DNA from: Tritrichomonas foetus
Lineage: Eukaryota; Parabasalia; Tritrichomonadida; Tritrichomonadidae
Reading direction: 5' to 3'
NCBI GenBank assembly: GCA_001839685.1
Contig: MLAK01000716.1
Location: 34,335-98,334 of the forward strand
Length of the DNA: 64,000 bases
In this document: piece by piece, positions 20,341-30,200 of the stretch
Layout: the number at the start of each line of letters is the position of its first letter
Numbering within the stretch: position 1 is the stretch's first letter
Notes under the pieces: model-generated
What the model was told of the DNA's origin: nothing
The model's database searches: none
What the model saw: the letters and a program-made list of their open reading frames with translations, nothing else
Position numbers and translations under genes: made by a program

Positions 20341-20435
20341 CGATGCAAAGAATTTCATTTCAAAAATATATAAAATCAAGAAAAAAATGTTAAAAACGGA
20401 AATAAAAAAATATTTAAAATGGATAGATAAAAAAT

Positions 20436-20975
20436 TCATTGGTCAGAAATTGCCTTCAATTGCCTGACGAGGTCCTCCCTTCGCGTGGCTTCTTCTGGCG
20501 TGAGCTGCTGTCTGAATGACATTCTACGTAATTCCTGTTTAATTTCGACTCTTCGTTGTGTAATGATGTCTGACTGGTGCGCTATGAATGAGCTTGAAGA
20601 AGAATTTGTTGGCTTTTTCTCGGGATGGTCGGAATATGAATCGAAAAACCCGTAGCTTGTAGCGCGCTGTTTTATTCGTTTCGGCATTTGTTGTATGAGG
20701 TGGCATTTGAGTTTGCCTTCTGTGATTGGTTTTACGTTCATTTCATCGAGATTGAGGGATTTCAAATAATTTTTCATATAATTTTCTTGCTGGCGAATTG
20801 ATTCGATTTCTAATTCGTTGTGAACTTCAAAAAGTCGAGCAAGCTCAATATTCCTGATTGGCTCTGGTAAAGATGCGTCTTCACGAACTCGTTTGATTTC
20901 TGCCCAGACATTACGGATCTCGTTTTCAACTTTCATGTGTGTAAAAAGAAGGGTGGCAATATCTGAGCCCGACAT
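20436..20975 (-). CDS. Small helical protein, unknown
   Basis: 179 residues, very charged and helical. Residues 1-80 form a likely coiled coil (HMKVENEIRNVWAEIKRV, ELARLFEVHNELEIESI), a basic segment follows (QQMPKRIKQRATSYG), then a Ser run and a second helix ending in TRREDLVRQLKAISDQ. No family recognised. Codon use and GC are higher than the flanking spacer, supporting a real gene. ATG at 20975 is the first in frame. Confidence 0.6.
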   Translation of the reverse strand: MSGSDIATLLFTHMKVENEIRNVWAEIKRVREDASLPEPIRNIELARLFEVHNELEIESIRQQENYMKNYLKSLNLDEMNVKPITEGKLKCHLIQQMPKRIKQRATSYGFFDSYSDHPEKKPTNSSSSSFIAHQSDIITQRRVEIKQELRRMSFRQQLTPEEATRREDLVRQLKAISDQ

Positions 20976-21439
20976 GAGGATTTTTATTTTTCGATTAAAT
21001 CTCTATTTAACTATGAATTGACCTATAACCGAAACATTTCTCAAATTTTGTAAATTATTCAAAAGTTGATGGTATTTTGTTCAAGTATTGACCATATTTT
21101 CACCTTTCATAATGAAGTCGTCTAAAAATCATTGTAGTACAAATCGTTCATGGTATCAAGTTAAGATATAGTTGATTTTCATTTTATATGGTATTTCTCA
21201 TATCATAATATTTCAATAGAATGAATTTTCAGAGAGATAACGTTAAAATTAATATCAAATATCATAAACTTTTTCTAAGTATATCATTGAATAAAGGGCG
21301 AAATAAAATCTCAAAAATAATTGCGAATCCTCATAGAAAAAGAAAGATTCGATTTTACCGATCAAATTTCATTCAATATTTCATAGGGCGAATTCATCAT
21401 GGCTCATCTAATTTAATATTTATCTTTGAAGAGAATCTC
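20976..21439. other. Divergent promoter spacer
   Basis: AT-rich spacer. The frame of the downstream CUE gene is open back to an ATG at 21221, but that added stretch encodes AT-driven Ile/Lys/Asn sequence and is treated as leader. Confidence 0.35.
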
Positions 21440-22801
21440 ATGAGCTCGAGTCGTCACTTCGAGCAAGAAGCGCAAAACATTAAAGAGATGTTCCCGGATA
21501 TTGATTATCAAGTCGTTATTGAACTTCTACACGAATGTCGGAGTGTCGATGACGCCATCGAGCGCATTTTAACGGGCGACGCTGCAGTCAAATGGAAGAA
21601 ATCGAAATCCAACAGAAAAGGGCGTCCTCAAAATAACTTTACGCCTCCCGAGCAAAATCACAATAATTTGTCATCGCCACCTAAATCTAATAATTCAGCC
21701 GCAAAACGACAGGAAACAAATATTTCTAATAAAACCGGGTCACCAAATAGCACTTTTAGTCATAATTCAAATCCTAATTCGAATCACAGCAACGTCAATA
21801 ATCGCATTCAAAATCGTCGCAATGACTCAAATTCATCAAATGAACAATATTTACAACATTTACAGCAAAATATTTCGCCTGTTCAGAATCCGCCAATATT
21901 GCCAACCCAAATTATTTCACCAATGTATCAACAAGTCGCACAAATTCCTTCGCAAACCGAATCATTTTCTTCTGTTTTACATTCTCATCCAACTGAACAG
22001 CATTTAAACCAAAACGATTTTCCATCATTCCATCAAACATCACATTTTTCAAATCAAAAACCGCCAAACACATCCTACGAGCCACCACTGAAACCATCGT
22101 TAAAGCCTTCATATGAAATTTCATACGAGCAGCCAAGGCAAATGTATCAATTCCATTCAGTCGTCCATCAAAATATTGATGTAATGGGCCAAATACCCCC
22201 TCAAAATAATATGACTCCACCAAATCCAATAAACAACCTATATGCACAAGTCCCAATTACATTTAATAATATTAGTAATAATAGCGATAATTGTAATAAT
22301 ACTCATAAAGATGTCACTTTAACCCTTCCAAAAGAACTAGAAAACATCAAACCTAATATGAACAGGTTCGGTTCATTTGCTGGTCCTGTTGTAAACATAA
22401 CATCACCTCCATCGTCTTCGTCATCGGCGAGCACGCGGATTTCGATATCAGCTGAGGAAAACCAGTTTGAATCATTTTCCTCAATCATTACAAAAGACGT
22501 TCCTACACAGCTCACTAGTGAAGATCCAAACAACAGCGGAAACAGTCGCCAAGTTCGATACAAGAATGCGCAGTTCCCTGGCCAGTACCCTTACCAAGTC
22601 TATTCGACATACGGCCAACGAGCGACAGACGCCCCATACTACGGGCAGTATACAGGACAATATGGGGGTCAGCAGGTGCCGCAATTCATGCCACCGGACC
22701 CGAAGTTCATGCAACCTCAGCAACAGATGATGTCGCAGTTCTACTCCTATATGCCACAACAGGGAAATGGTTATGTGTCTAGCGGAACATCAAACACATG
22801 A
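21440..22801 (+). CDS. CUE-domain (ubiquitin-binding) protein with disordered tail
   Basis: 453 residues from the ATG at 21440. Residues 5-50 are a CUE domain: NIKEMFPDIDYQVVIELLHE (with the MFP motif) and CRSVDDAIERILTG (with the di-hydrophobic helix 3). CUE domains bind monoubiquitin and occur in sorting and ERAD adaptors. The rest is disordered, rich in Asn/Ser/Pro/Gln, ending in a Tyr/Gln/Gly-rich low-complexity segment (GQYPYQVYSTYGQRA, YYGQYTGQYGGQQ), reminiscent of prion-like tails. An earlier in-frame ATG at 21221 would add 73 residues of AT-driven sequence before the CUE domain; I consider it non-coding because composition changes sharply at 21440. Confidence 0.8.
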   Translation: MSSSRHFEQEAQNIKEMFPDIDYQVVIELLHECRSVDDAIERILTGDAAVKWKKSKSNRKGRPQNNFTPPEQNHNNLSSPPKSNNSAAKRQETNISNKTGSPNSTFSHNSNPNSNHSNVNNRIQNRRNDSNSSNEQYLQHLQQNISPVQNPPILPTQIISPMYQQVAQIPSQTESFSSVLHSHPTEQHLNQNDFPSFHQTSHFSNQKPPNTSYEPPLKPSLKPSYEISYEQPRQMYQFHSVVHQNIDVMGQIPPQNNMTPPNPINNLYAQVPITFNNISNNSDNCNNTHKDVTLTLPKELENIKPNMNRFGSFAGPVVNITSPPSSSSSASTRISISAEENQFESFSSIITKDVPTQLTSEDPNNSGNSRQVRYKNAQFPGQYPYQVYSTYGQRATDAPYYGQYTGQYGGQQVPQFMPPDPKFMQPQQQMMSQFYSYMPQQGNGYVSSGTSNT

Positions 22802-23363
22802 TTTTTTTTATATTTTTTATATTTATATTTTAATAAATAATATATATCTTTCTTCATTTTATCATTAGTTCTTATCTTGAGTTATTTTTTCTCTATGCGA
22901 TCGAAATATGTATTTCATGACTAAAACAACAGAATGTATGAATGGAATTTCTCTAACAAGTGAATGAAGCCATAATTTATGTCTTCATTTGTACAGGTTA
23001 CATCATAAATCAACTTGAGACTTTCTTTAAATGATCGTATGATATCGAAAATATCCTATATCTATTAAAATAAATTAGATATTTCACCCTTCTACCAGAA
23101 TTCTATCATTCTCTTCATTTTATTGAATCCAGAAAAAGTAATTAATTATGGTGATCAATAGTTCCAATTCTCTCATTGATTATCAATCTAATCGTTTTTT
23201 CTGATTAAATCACGGCTATTTCTTCTTTTTGAGCATAACTTAAAACAAATAATAATGGTTCATTTTATCGAAATGATAAAGAAAAAATTAAAAAAAAAAT
23301 GCTCTTTAAAATATATTTTGAATATAATGTTTAGTTTGTGCAAACATGTTTATTTTATATATT
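22802..23363. other. Intergenic between convergent genes
   Basis: AT-rich; a 63-codon open frame at 23255 overlaps the 3' end of the next gene and is not credible. Confidence 0.35.
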
Positions 23364-24263
23364 TCAATCAAGAACATTCTTTTCAAACATTATCGGGTCG
23401 ATTACATTTGGAGTTGCCGAACTCTGGTCAAGGAGTGGTTCTGTGAACTTCTTGAACCTTCTTCGGCGTAACTTGAAGAAAATAATCAAGAAGAGGAGAC
23501 AAAATTGTTGAATTGAAGCAGAAAGTGTAGAAATCCAAGTTGTCCAGTGATCACCTTGTCCGAAGCACATAAACATTGCAGAAGCTGTTCCTCCTGGAGC
23601 TTGCAAACATAATAACAGTATAGAAAATGAACCGTTATCCTTTAATTTACAGGTTGTCACAAATTGTGGGATGTATTGAATAATTCCAATAAAAAGTGTA
23701 GCTGTTCCAAAGAACTTGCCCATTGTTGTAATTGGTGTAGAACCAACGCCTGTAAAAATCAACAAAGAAAAATAAATAATCATGATGACAATCGATCCGG
23801 CTGCATTTAAAACCGTGAAAAATCGATTGAAGAAACGCTCACGAGGAATGGATTCCTGCGGGCGGACCAATCTGGACTCTTTGTCAAAATATAATAAATT
23901 CAAAAATATAATCGGTAAATAAGCCACCCATAGGGCAAAAGCATTCAAAAATGTCATCAAGCGTGGTAAAACGGTGAAGAAACTGGCTTGTTGAATTGCG
24001 ATAAAATCTGATGTTCTGAGACACACTATGTTAAAGAGGAGTATATATTGACTAAAATTCGTAACATATAGTGTCATGGAATTGAGACCGTAACTTGACT
24101 TTCGCTTGATAAGTGTGTAAATTTGTGGTATGAGAGAAATTACGGTTCCTAATAAAATTAAGTAGCCGACGACTTGCCAGATTCCGGACGATCCTGTCTC
24201 CATTGATGCAGTGTAATCAATGAAGCCGGACATCGAATACTCATATCCCGAATCGGTATTCAT
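23364..24263 (-). CDS. PQ-loop repeat membrane protein
   Basis: 299 residues with seven likely membrane helices. Two PQ-loop motifs are visible: VISLIPQIYTLIKRKSSYGL (about 37-56) and IIQYIPQFVTTCKLKDNGSF (about 197-216). Each has the Pro-Gln pair at the end of a helix followed by 'K.S..G.S' style residues. The family includes cystinosin-like lysosomal exporters, PQLC2, MPDU1 and SWEET-related transporters. The second repeat's QAPGGTAS is typical of MPDU1/PQ-loop proteins. Substrate cannot be told. C-terminus is short, basic and cytosolic (RRRRFKKFTEP), ending in an acidic-hydrophobic stretch. ATG at 24263 is first in frame. Confidence 0.85.
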   Translation of the reverse strand: MNTDSGYEYSMSGFIDYTASMETGSSGIWQVVGYLILLGTVISLIPQIYTLIKRKSSYGLNSMTLYVTNFSQYILLFNIVCLRTSDFIAIQQASFFTVLPRLMTFLNAFALWVAYLPIIFLNLLYFDKESRLVRPQESIPRERFFNRFFTVLNAAGSIVIMIIYFSLLIFTGVGSTPITTMGKFFGTATLFIGIIQYIPQFVTTCKLKDNGSFSILLLCLQAPGGTASAMFMCFGQGDHWTTWISTLSASIQQFCLLFLIIFFKLRRRRFKKFTEPLLDQSSATPNVIDPIMFEKNVLD

Positions 24264-24988
24264 AATGTGTTGAAGGAATTATTTTTCACTTTTTGTTTTG
24301 TCCATTAAAACTTTTTCTTCTGATTGTCACTTTTTCTTTGAGATTATCTTATCAAATCCAAATTCAATACTTCATAAAATAACAACTTTTTAAGTGACTT
24401 ATTGAATTTATCATTCAATAATTTTATAAAGCTTGCAATATCTTGTTAAGAATTCAATTGTCACAAAAATTGATATTGAATGCCGAAAATACGTTCACAA
24501 TTTTGAATATATATATTGAACTTTGTGTTTGGGTGTTTAGAAGGTTCTCAATTTCTTTCAATTCTTCCCAGTTTTTCTGTGACCATCATTAATGTTACGA
24601 TGAAAATTAAAATATACATGAGCACTGATTCTAGGAAAGAAAAATTTATCCTAAGTTGAATGAATCTATCATATTTCATTCTAATTTCTTAGGAATCATT
24701 AACAGAAAAGCGAAATATTGAAGATCATAATTGGTTGAAAGATTATAAATGTATTCTAATAGATGAATTTGAATAAATATTTAGTTGTAAGCGTATTATA
24801 ACAACCATTCTATCAATGTTAAAAGAATTTTAGAATAGCATTTTTCCAATTTTTTCTTTATGACATATTTATTCGATTAATATATCAAAATTTATATTTT
24901 AAATATTTTTTATCATCTTAAAGATCTGGAAATCAAAGAAAAATCTGGATATCGAAGAGAAAATAAAAGCGGTTAATGATTAATTATT
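24264..24988. other. Intergenic, nothing recognised
   Basis: AT-rich spacer before the MITE; no coding signal. Confidence 0.35.
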
Positions 24989-25306
24989 ATGTCAAATGGC
25001 AGGATTTTTTTTCCTATGAGTTTTGTTTTTTGACACTAAAAATGGGTAAATGTGATGTGACTTTGCGGGCCCCTTCGACTCATTCGGCCATTGGAAGAGG
25101 TGCTGCCACGTGACCACAGCTTCGGATCGCTTCGCTCCCTCCGCTGTGTTCACGTGGCGCACCTCCTCCATGTCGAAGTGACCCAAAGAACCAGCAAAGT
25201 TCACATCACATTTACCCATTAGGTTTTTTCCACTTTTGACCTTTATTTGACCTTTCACTTCACATTTACAAAACTCATAGGAAAATAAATCTCTGCCATG
25301 TCAAAT
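24989..25306. mobile_element. 300-bp foldback MITE with 9-bp target-site duplication (MULE-like)
   Basis: The element spans 24998-25297 (300 bp), flanked on both sides by the 9-base direct repeat ATGTCAAAT (24989-24997 and 25298-25306). The ends are inverted repeats beginning GGCAG and containing TTTCCTATGAGTTTTG in the left arm and its complement at 25269-25286. Complementarity continues inward: 25041-25065 pairs with 25195-25221 with one indel, and the GC-rich core (GGTGCTGCCACGTGACCACAGC, about 25097-25118, with 25143-25166) pairs again around a short loop near 25119-25142. The whole element can fold into one long hairpin. No transposase is encoded. A 9-bp duplication and long terminal inverted repeats are the hallmark of Mutator-like elements, which are known from Trichomonas. 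The core is much richer in GC than the surrounding genome. Confidence 0.85.
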
Positions 25307-25467
25307 GAACATAATTAAGATATGTGAAAATGAATCCCTTCTGAAAATAATTAATGATATAGTTTTTCAATATTTATCTGGTTCTACTATATTCAATTTC
25401 AGGCCAGTTATACTGTGAAATTTTGGTGATCCTATTCAAATGCGAACAATATGCTTTGAAACTCAAC

Positions 25468-26067
25468 ATGCGCATTGTTCGTATTTTCTCGATTATTTCG
25501 GCATATGTCCTTATCATGTGCTTGATTCTTCTTACGGTTCTTTCAGGAATTTCCTATAAATTTTTCAATACCGACACGATCATATTTTTCGCCAATGTCA
25601 ACTTGAAAGTCCTTTTTGGATGCGGAATTGGAGTTGGATTGTTGCTTTTATTATTAATTTGGATTTATTTTGGCTTTCCGAAGCTTTTCGTGAATTACGT
25701 TATTACTTTTCCAACTTTAATCGTAATATGCTCACTTTACATAGTCTACACTCGCCCGTCAGAAGTCAATCGAATGTTGAACGTTTACTCGCTTTTATGG
25801 AGTGAATCGACAGCGGTCAAAATATTCCAAGTGAGGAATCAATGCTGTGGATGGAACAACTCGACAGACAGAAGCCTTTCATATTGCCCAATCACTTATG
25901 AAAGTGGATGCGCAAATTTATTGGGACAATATTTGCGACCAAGATATCACGATATTTACATTTCTTCCATTTTAATATTAGCGGTTTCTATGGTGTGTTC
26001 AATAATTCTCTTAGTTTTGTTTTTGTTATCAACAGAAAATTCAATTTTTGATTTATTTGAATTTTAA
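25468..26067 (+). CDS. Tetraspanin
   Basis: 199 residues from the ATG at 25468; the frame is open further upstream but without another ATG. Four membrane helices: about 5-28, 42-68, 74-92 and 163-190. The large extracellular loop carries the family hallmark CCG (NQCCGWNN, about 126-133) plus SYC and SGC cysteines, which makes two disulphides. Tetraspanins organise membrane microdomains with adhesion and signalling partners and go to vesicles and the cell surface; trichomonads have a small family implicated in adherence. The C-terminus (STENSIFDLFEF) is short and cytosolic. The gene starts 161 bases after the MITE's target duplication, so the element sits in its promoter region. Confidence 0.85.
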   Translation: MRIVRIFSIISAYVLIMCLILLTVLSGISYKFFNTDTIIFFANVNLKVLFGCGIGVGLLLLLLIWIYFGFPKLFVNYVITFPTLIVICSLYIVYTRPSEVNRMLNVYSLLWSESTAVKIFQVRNQCCGWNNSTDRSLSYCPITYESGCANLLGQYLRPRYHDIYISSILILAVSMVCSIILLVLFLLSTENSIFDLFEF

Positions 26068-26164
26068 TTTTCGTTCTGAGCTTTTTATCACAACAATGTC
26101 TCAATTCATAATCTACATAAAAATGTAATTTGAACTTCTAAACAAAATATGGTTTGCGCGTATG
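26068..26164. other. 3' flank of tetraspanin gene
   Basis: AT-rich flank leading into a short tandem repeat; nothing else recognised. Confidence 0.3.
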
Positions 26165-26230
26165 CCCAGTGTTTGAAATGATTATACCCAATGTTTGAAA
26201 TGATTATACCCAATGTTTGAAATGATTATA
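26165..26230. repeat. Three copies of a 22-bp tandem repeat, truncated by adapter
   Basis: Three contiguous copies of CCCAATGTTTGAAATGATTATA (first copy has CCCAGT). A fourth copy begins with CC at 26231 and is cut off by the Nextera sequence, so the true array is probably longer. Confidence 0.9.
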
Positions 26231-26232
26231 CC

Positions 26233-26267
26233 CTGTCTCTTATACACATCTAGATGTGTATAAGAGA
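26233..26267. other. Back-to-back Nextera mosaic ends (assembly artefact)
   Basis: CTGTCTCTTATACACATCT (26233-26251) is followed directly by AGATGTGTATAAGAGA (26252-26267), the complement of the same 19-base mosaic end minus its last three bases. Two adapter ends in inverted orientation mark a chimeric library join. Sequence left and right of it may not be adjacent in the genome. Confidence 0.95.
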
Positions 26268-27265
26268 TAAAATAAAACAAAAAAAAATAAGCAAAACTTG
26301 AAACCAGTTCAAGAAAAAGGGGTTCAATTTATAGATATACATAAGTAATTAATATATCAGTCTAATGATAATGCTAAAAATTATTAAAAAGGCGTCATTT
26401 ACCGAGTTTTGAAAACTTGAAATCCAATTTTTATATAAATTGAAATCCGAATAAGTTAGGCATCCTTATATACTTGAGATCATCCTCCTAAGTATGCAAG
26501 AAGTTATACATCTTTCGTAGAATCGAGCGGATTATCAAACTCATGAGAACTTCTCGAGAAATCCTTATTCACATGATTTTAGTTTTCCAAAATCATTTTT
26601 GGCATAAGCACGAACCATAAAACAAAATCAAATGATCAATCTCAATCATTTTTTGGATTATTTCCATTTAGTATTCCAATTTCTTTTCGTCAAAATTTTC
26701 ATTTTACCTTTAATTAGATCATTAAATGATGATTATATAGATATGGACGACTCAAAATGATAAAAGAAGAGTATCCAAAATCGCACAATGTAATTTTCAG
26801 AATGTGAATTTTATCTCAGTTCAATTGAATTGGAAATTTTTCAACGTTGTTCACATTAATTGACATAAAATGATCTCAAAACTTGAATCACAGAATGGTT
26901 ACTCAAATCTAATGAAATGAATGTTTGTTATTTAGTTTTTGCTATGTAAAAGCTGTTATAAAATCCGAAGTTTCTACTTTATTTTATCATTTTCATAATT
27001 TTCCTTTGAATTATCCGAAAATAATGGGATACATTGAAAATTTGAATAAATAGAATATCATCGCATCAAATAATTCTTGTTATAATTCATAAGTATGTTT
27101 TTAAAATGTCTATTTCCCCTGATAATTCATTAAAACATTAGCGAATAAATCTTTGATCTAACATTTTAACGAATTGTGAATCTTGTTTCCTTCATAAATA
27201 ACATTTCTGTTGTTTTTATCATTTCTGTGATATAGAAATAAATTCAAAAAGTGAAATTCCATCAC
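26268..27265. other. Intergenic, nothing recognised
   Basis: About 1 kb of AT-rich DNA upstream of the receptor gene; no coding signal or repeat stands out. Confidence 0.35.
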
Positions 27266-30200
27266 ATGCATAATACTGTTGAGCGATTTAATGCATTTTC
27301 AACAAACAGATTAATCAAGAAAGAAGAAAATATATCAATTGGAAACTGTCAAAAACTTATTTTATCACCAACGAAAAATGCTTTCTTTCTTTTTGTTCAT
27401 TTATTAAATCGATCAATTACTAATCTACCTTGGGTATTTTGGATATCAATCATATTTAGTTTTATTCAACTTGCCATAGCTGTTTTAATACCATTTAATG
27501 AACCACATTGGGAACATTTTCCTGAATTAATCACAATGTGTAAAGTGTTATCAATTGTATTAAGATTTGTACCAATATCTTCTAGTGAAATTATACAAAT
27601 TATTATGTTCATAATCTATTCTATTTTTGTTATTTTTCACTTTGTATTATTCATAACAACAATTTTCCAAATCAAGCGCAAAAGAGACGCAAATATATTA
27701 TTGAAAATATTTTTTTTCTATAGTTATTTAATTCTTCCAATCATAAAATCATCCTTAATATGCGTTGTTTCAGAAGAAATGACTCAAATTGTGAGAAATC
27801 CTAGCTTAGGAACATTCTTTTTATCTCTTATTGCTTTAATCATATTAGTATTGCAGTTTTTTATGAGTGGAGTGGTTCAATTTGCAATGGGGTCATCACC
27901 AAGTCCAAATATGTCCAACCCTCTTGCTATATGGGGACCTTGCGCCTGGAGATCAGTAATATATGAACTTTTTTGTTTGGCTTTATTTACTTTTTTAGAA
28001 CTCATTCGGTCTATCAATAGCAAAATAACGCTGGCTATTGTTTTATCGATATTTATTATTTTGAGTACAATTCATGCTATTTTTCAAAGTTCAAGAACAT
28101 ATTATATATCATACCTTGCCTATGAATATATTGGTACAATTTTATGGTCTATTACTATCTATAGTATATTTCATATTGTAATAGCATTCTGCCCTGGTGT
28201 ATTTCCATATTGGAGTATCATATTGATATGGGTGTTACTTCCAGGAATTACTTTCACAGTGATGAGAACTATGATACAATTAGAACTACGTCATATTCTT
28301 AAAGTTTTAAATTTATGTAGTACACCAGCAACTCAAATGAATGAACCTTGTAATAAAATCGATGATCAAGAACGAAATATTGATGGCGACCCATCATTCA
28401 GCTCAATGTATGACCCCTTAGAAATCAAAGGAGTAGTTCAAGCAATTTTTGTTGCCCGAGCAGCATGTCTTACGAATCATAGCTCATTTCTTGATCTATC
28501 TTTAATACATTATTTAATGGACCATTTTCATGAAGGCTATTTTTATTTTTTACACTTAACATTTTTAATTCAAAATCAAGGACATGTTGTCTTACAATTA
28601 ATTGATGAGTTTCTCGAAGAGTTTAAACCAACACTCCTTCAAAGCTGTGTAATTTTCCAGATTGTTACATCAATACAAGAATCATCAAATGACATACCAC
28701 CTCAACTATTAAGAGAAATTAGTAAACAAAAACTTCAAGCAATGAAATGTCAGCAACTAATATCTAAATTTTGGACATCTACATATAAAGGAGATGTAAA
28801 TGCCATGGCAAGACAAGCTTTTTCTATCAATAAAAACATAAATGAGTTAAATAAATCATGGAAACTTCTTGTTTTGCGCTATCCGTTTTCGGTTCCAGTT
28901 CTAAAAGATTATATTGGCTATCTTTCAACTACAGGAACTCAACATCGAATTGTTGAAGCTATATTAACAAATCATCCAAATTTAAATGAAGTTACATCTA
29001 ATCAAATTGATCAAGATTTAAATGTATCAATGATGCATCAAGCAATAGAGAGTTCTGTAGATCGCCGACCAATTTATTCATTAAAAAAAGTTCATGGAGC
29101 TTTGATAATATCTATTTTGATTGCTTTGATATTTTTCATTGCCATTTTAGTGGTGTCATTTATATTTTCATCCAAATATTCTGAAGAAAAATTGTTTATA
29201 ATACAGTCTGAAAAATTTACTATTTTAATGTCCAATATTTTAAATATATTTGATGACATGAAAGGGAATCCTAGCAATGAATACGATTATCGTGCCAATT
29301 TATATCTTGTTTCTGCTGAGCTCAGCAATGCACTTAATTTAGTTTTGGCCTACATGCCAAATAATATCTTAGTTTATGAAGAAAATAAAGATTATAATTT
29401 ATATTTAGAATGTGATTTATACAACTCAACATCCAAAACTGATATAGTGAATGTATTAAGAATGATTGCTTATATTTGTCGTTCTCTTTCTTTTGTTCCA
29501 TTTCAAAATAATTTTCCACAGATTCTTGCGAGGAATATAGTTGATACCATTGGAATGATGAATTCTACCTTGGACAAGGTAGTATTTTCCTCAGGAGATT
29601 TGATTAACACTTTATCCAAGTATTCTCCATTATTCTATATATTTAATTGGGGATTATTGATAATAGTTATGGTTCCATTATTATATTTCTCGATCAAATC
29701 GCTAAAAGATGAAATGACATATTTATTTTCAATTTATTTAACAATCCCAAGATCTGTCCTTTTAAAGTTTATCAACAATACAGGTGGTGATGCTGGAAAA
29801 AATGAAAAGAAAACTTTGCAGATGTTGATGTCAACATCATTTGCCCATCATACAGCAACAACAATTCATGATGAGGAAGATGAAAATAAACAAAATATGA
29901 ATATTGCTGATAGTTTTAAAGTGCTTGTAAGTGACTCATCTGCCAATCTATCAGTTCTACCTAAGAACTTTATAGCAAAAGCAATTGTTGTTTTTGGTTT
30001 GCTATGTGGTGTTCTTGCATTACTTTCAACAATTTGTTGTTTTCTCTTTGTTAGTAATACCAAAAAATTTAATAAATATTTTCGTACACAGGAATTAGTT
30101 GCAGAAAGAACTATTTTATCATCAATAGCAATGCATGGAATAACATCTCATGGAATTGACATCAACATTTCATACTTAGAAGTTATTCTAAATAGAGCAA

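Noticed and set aside
24992..25258. 88-codon minus-strand open frame
   Set aside because: It falls wholly within the palindromic MITE, so it reflects element composition, not a gene.
26233..26267. Inverted repeat that could be read as a transposon end or terminator
   Set aside because: It is the Nextera mosaic end in both orientations, an artefact.
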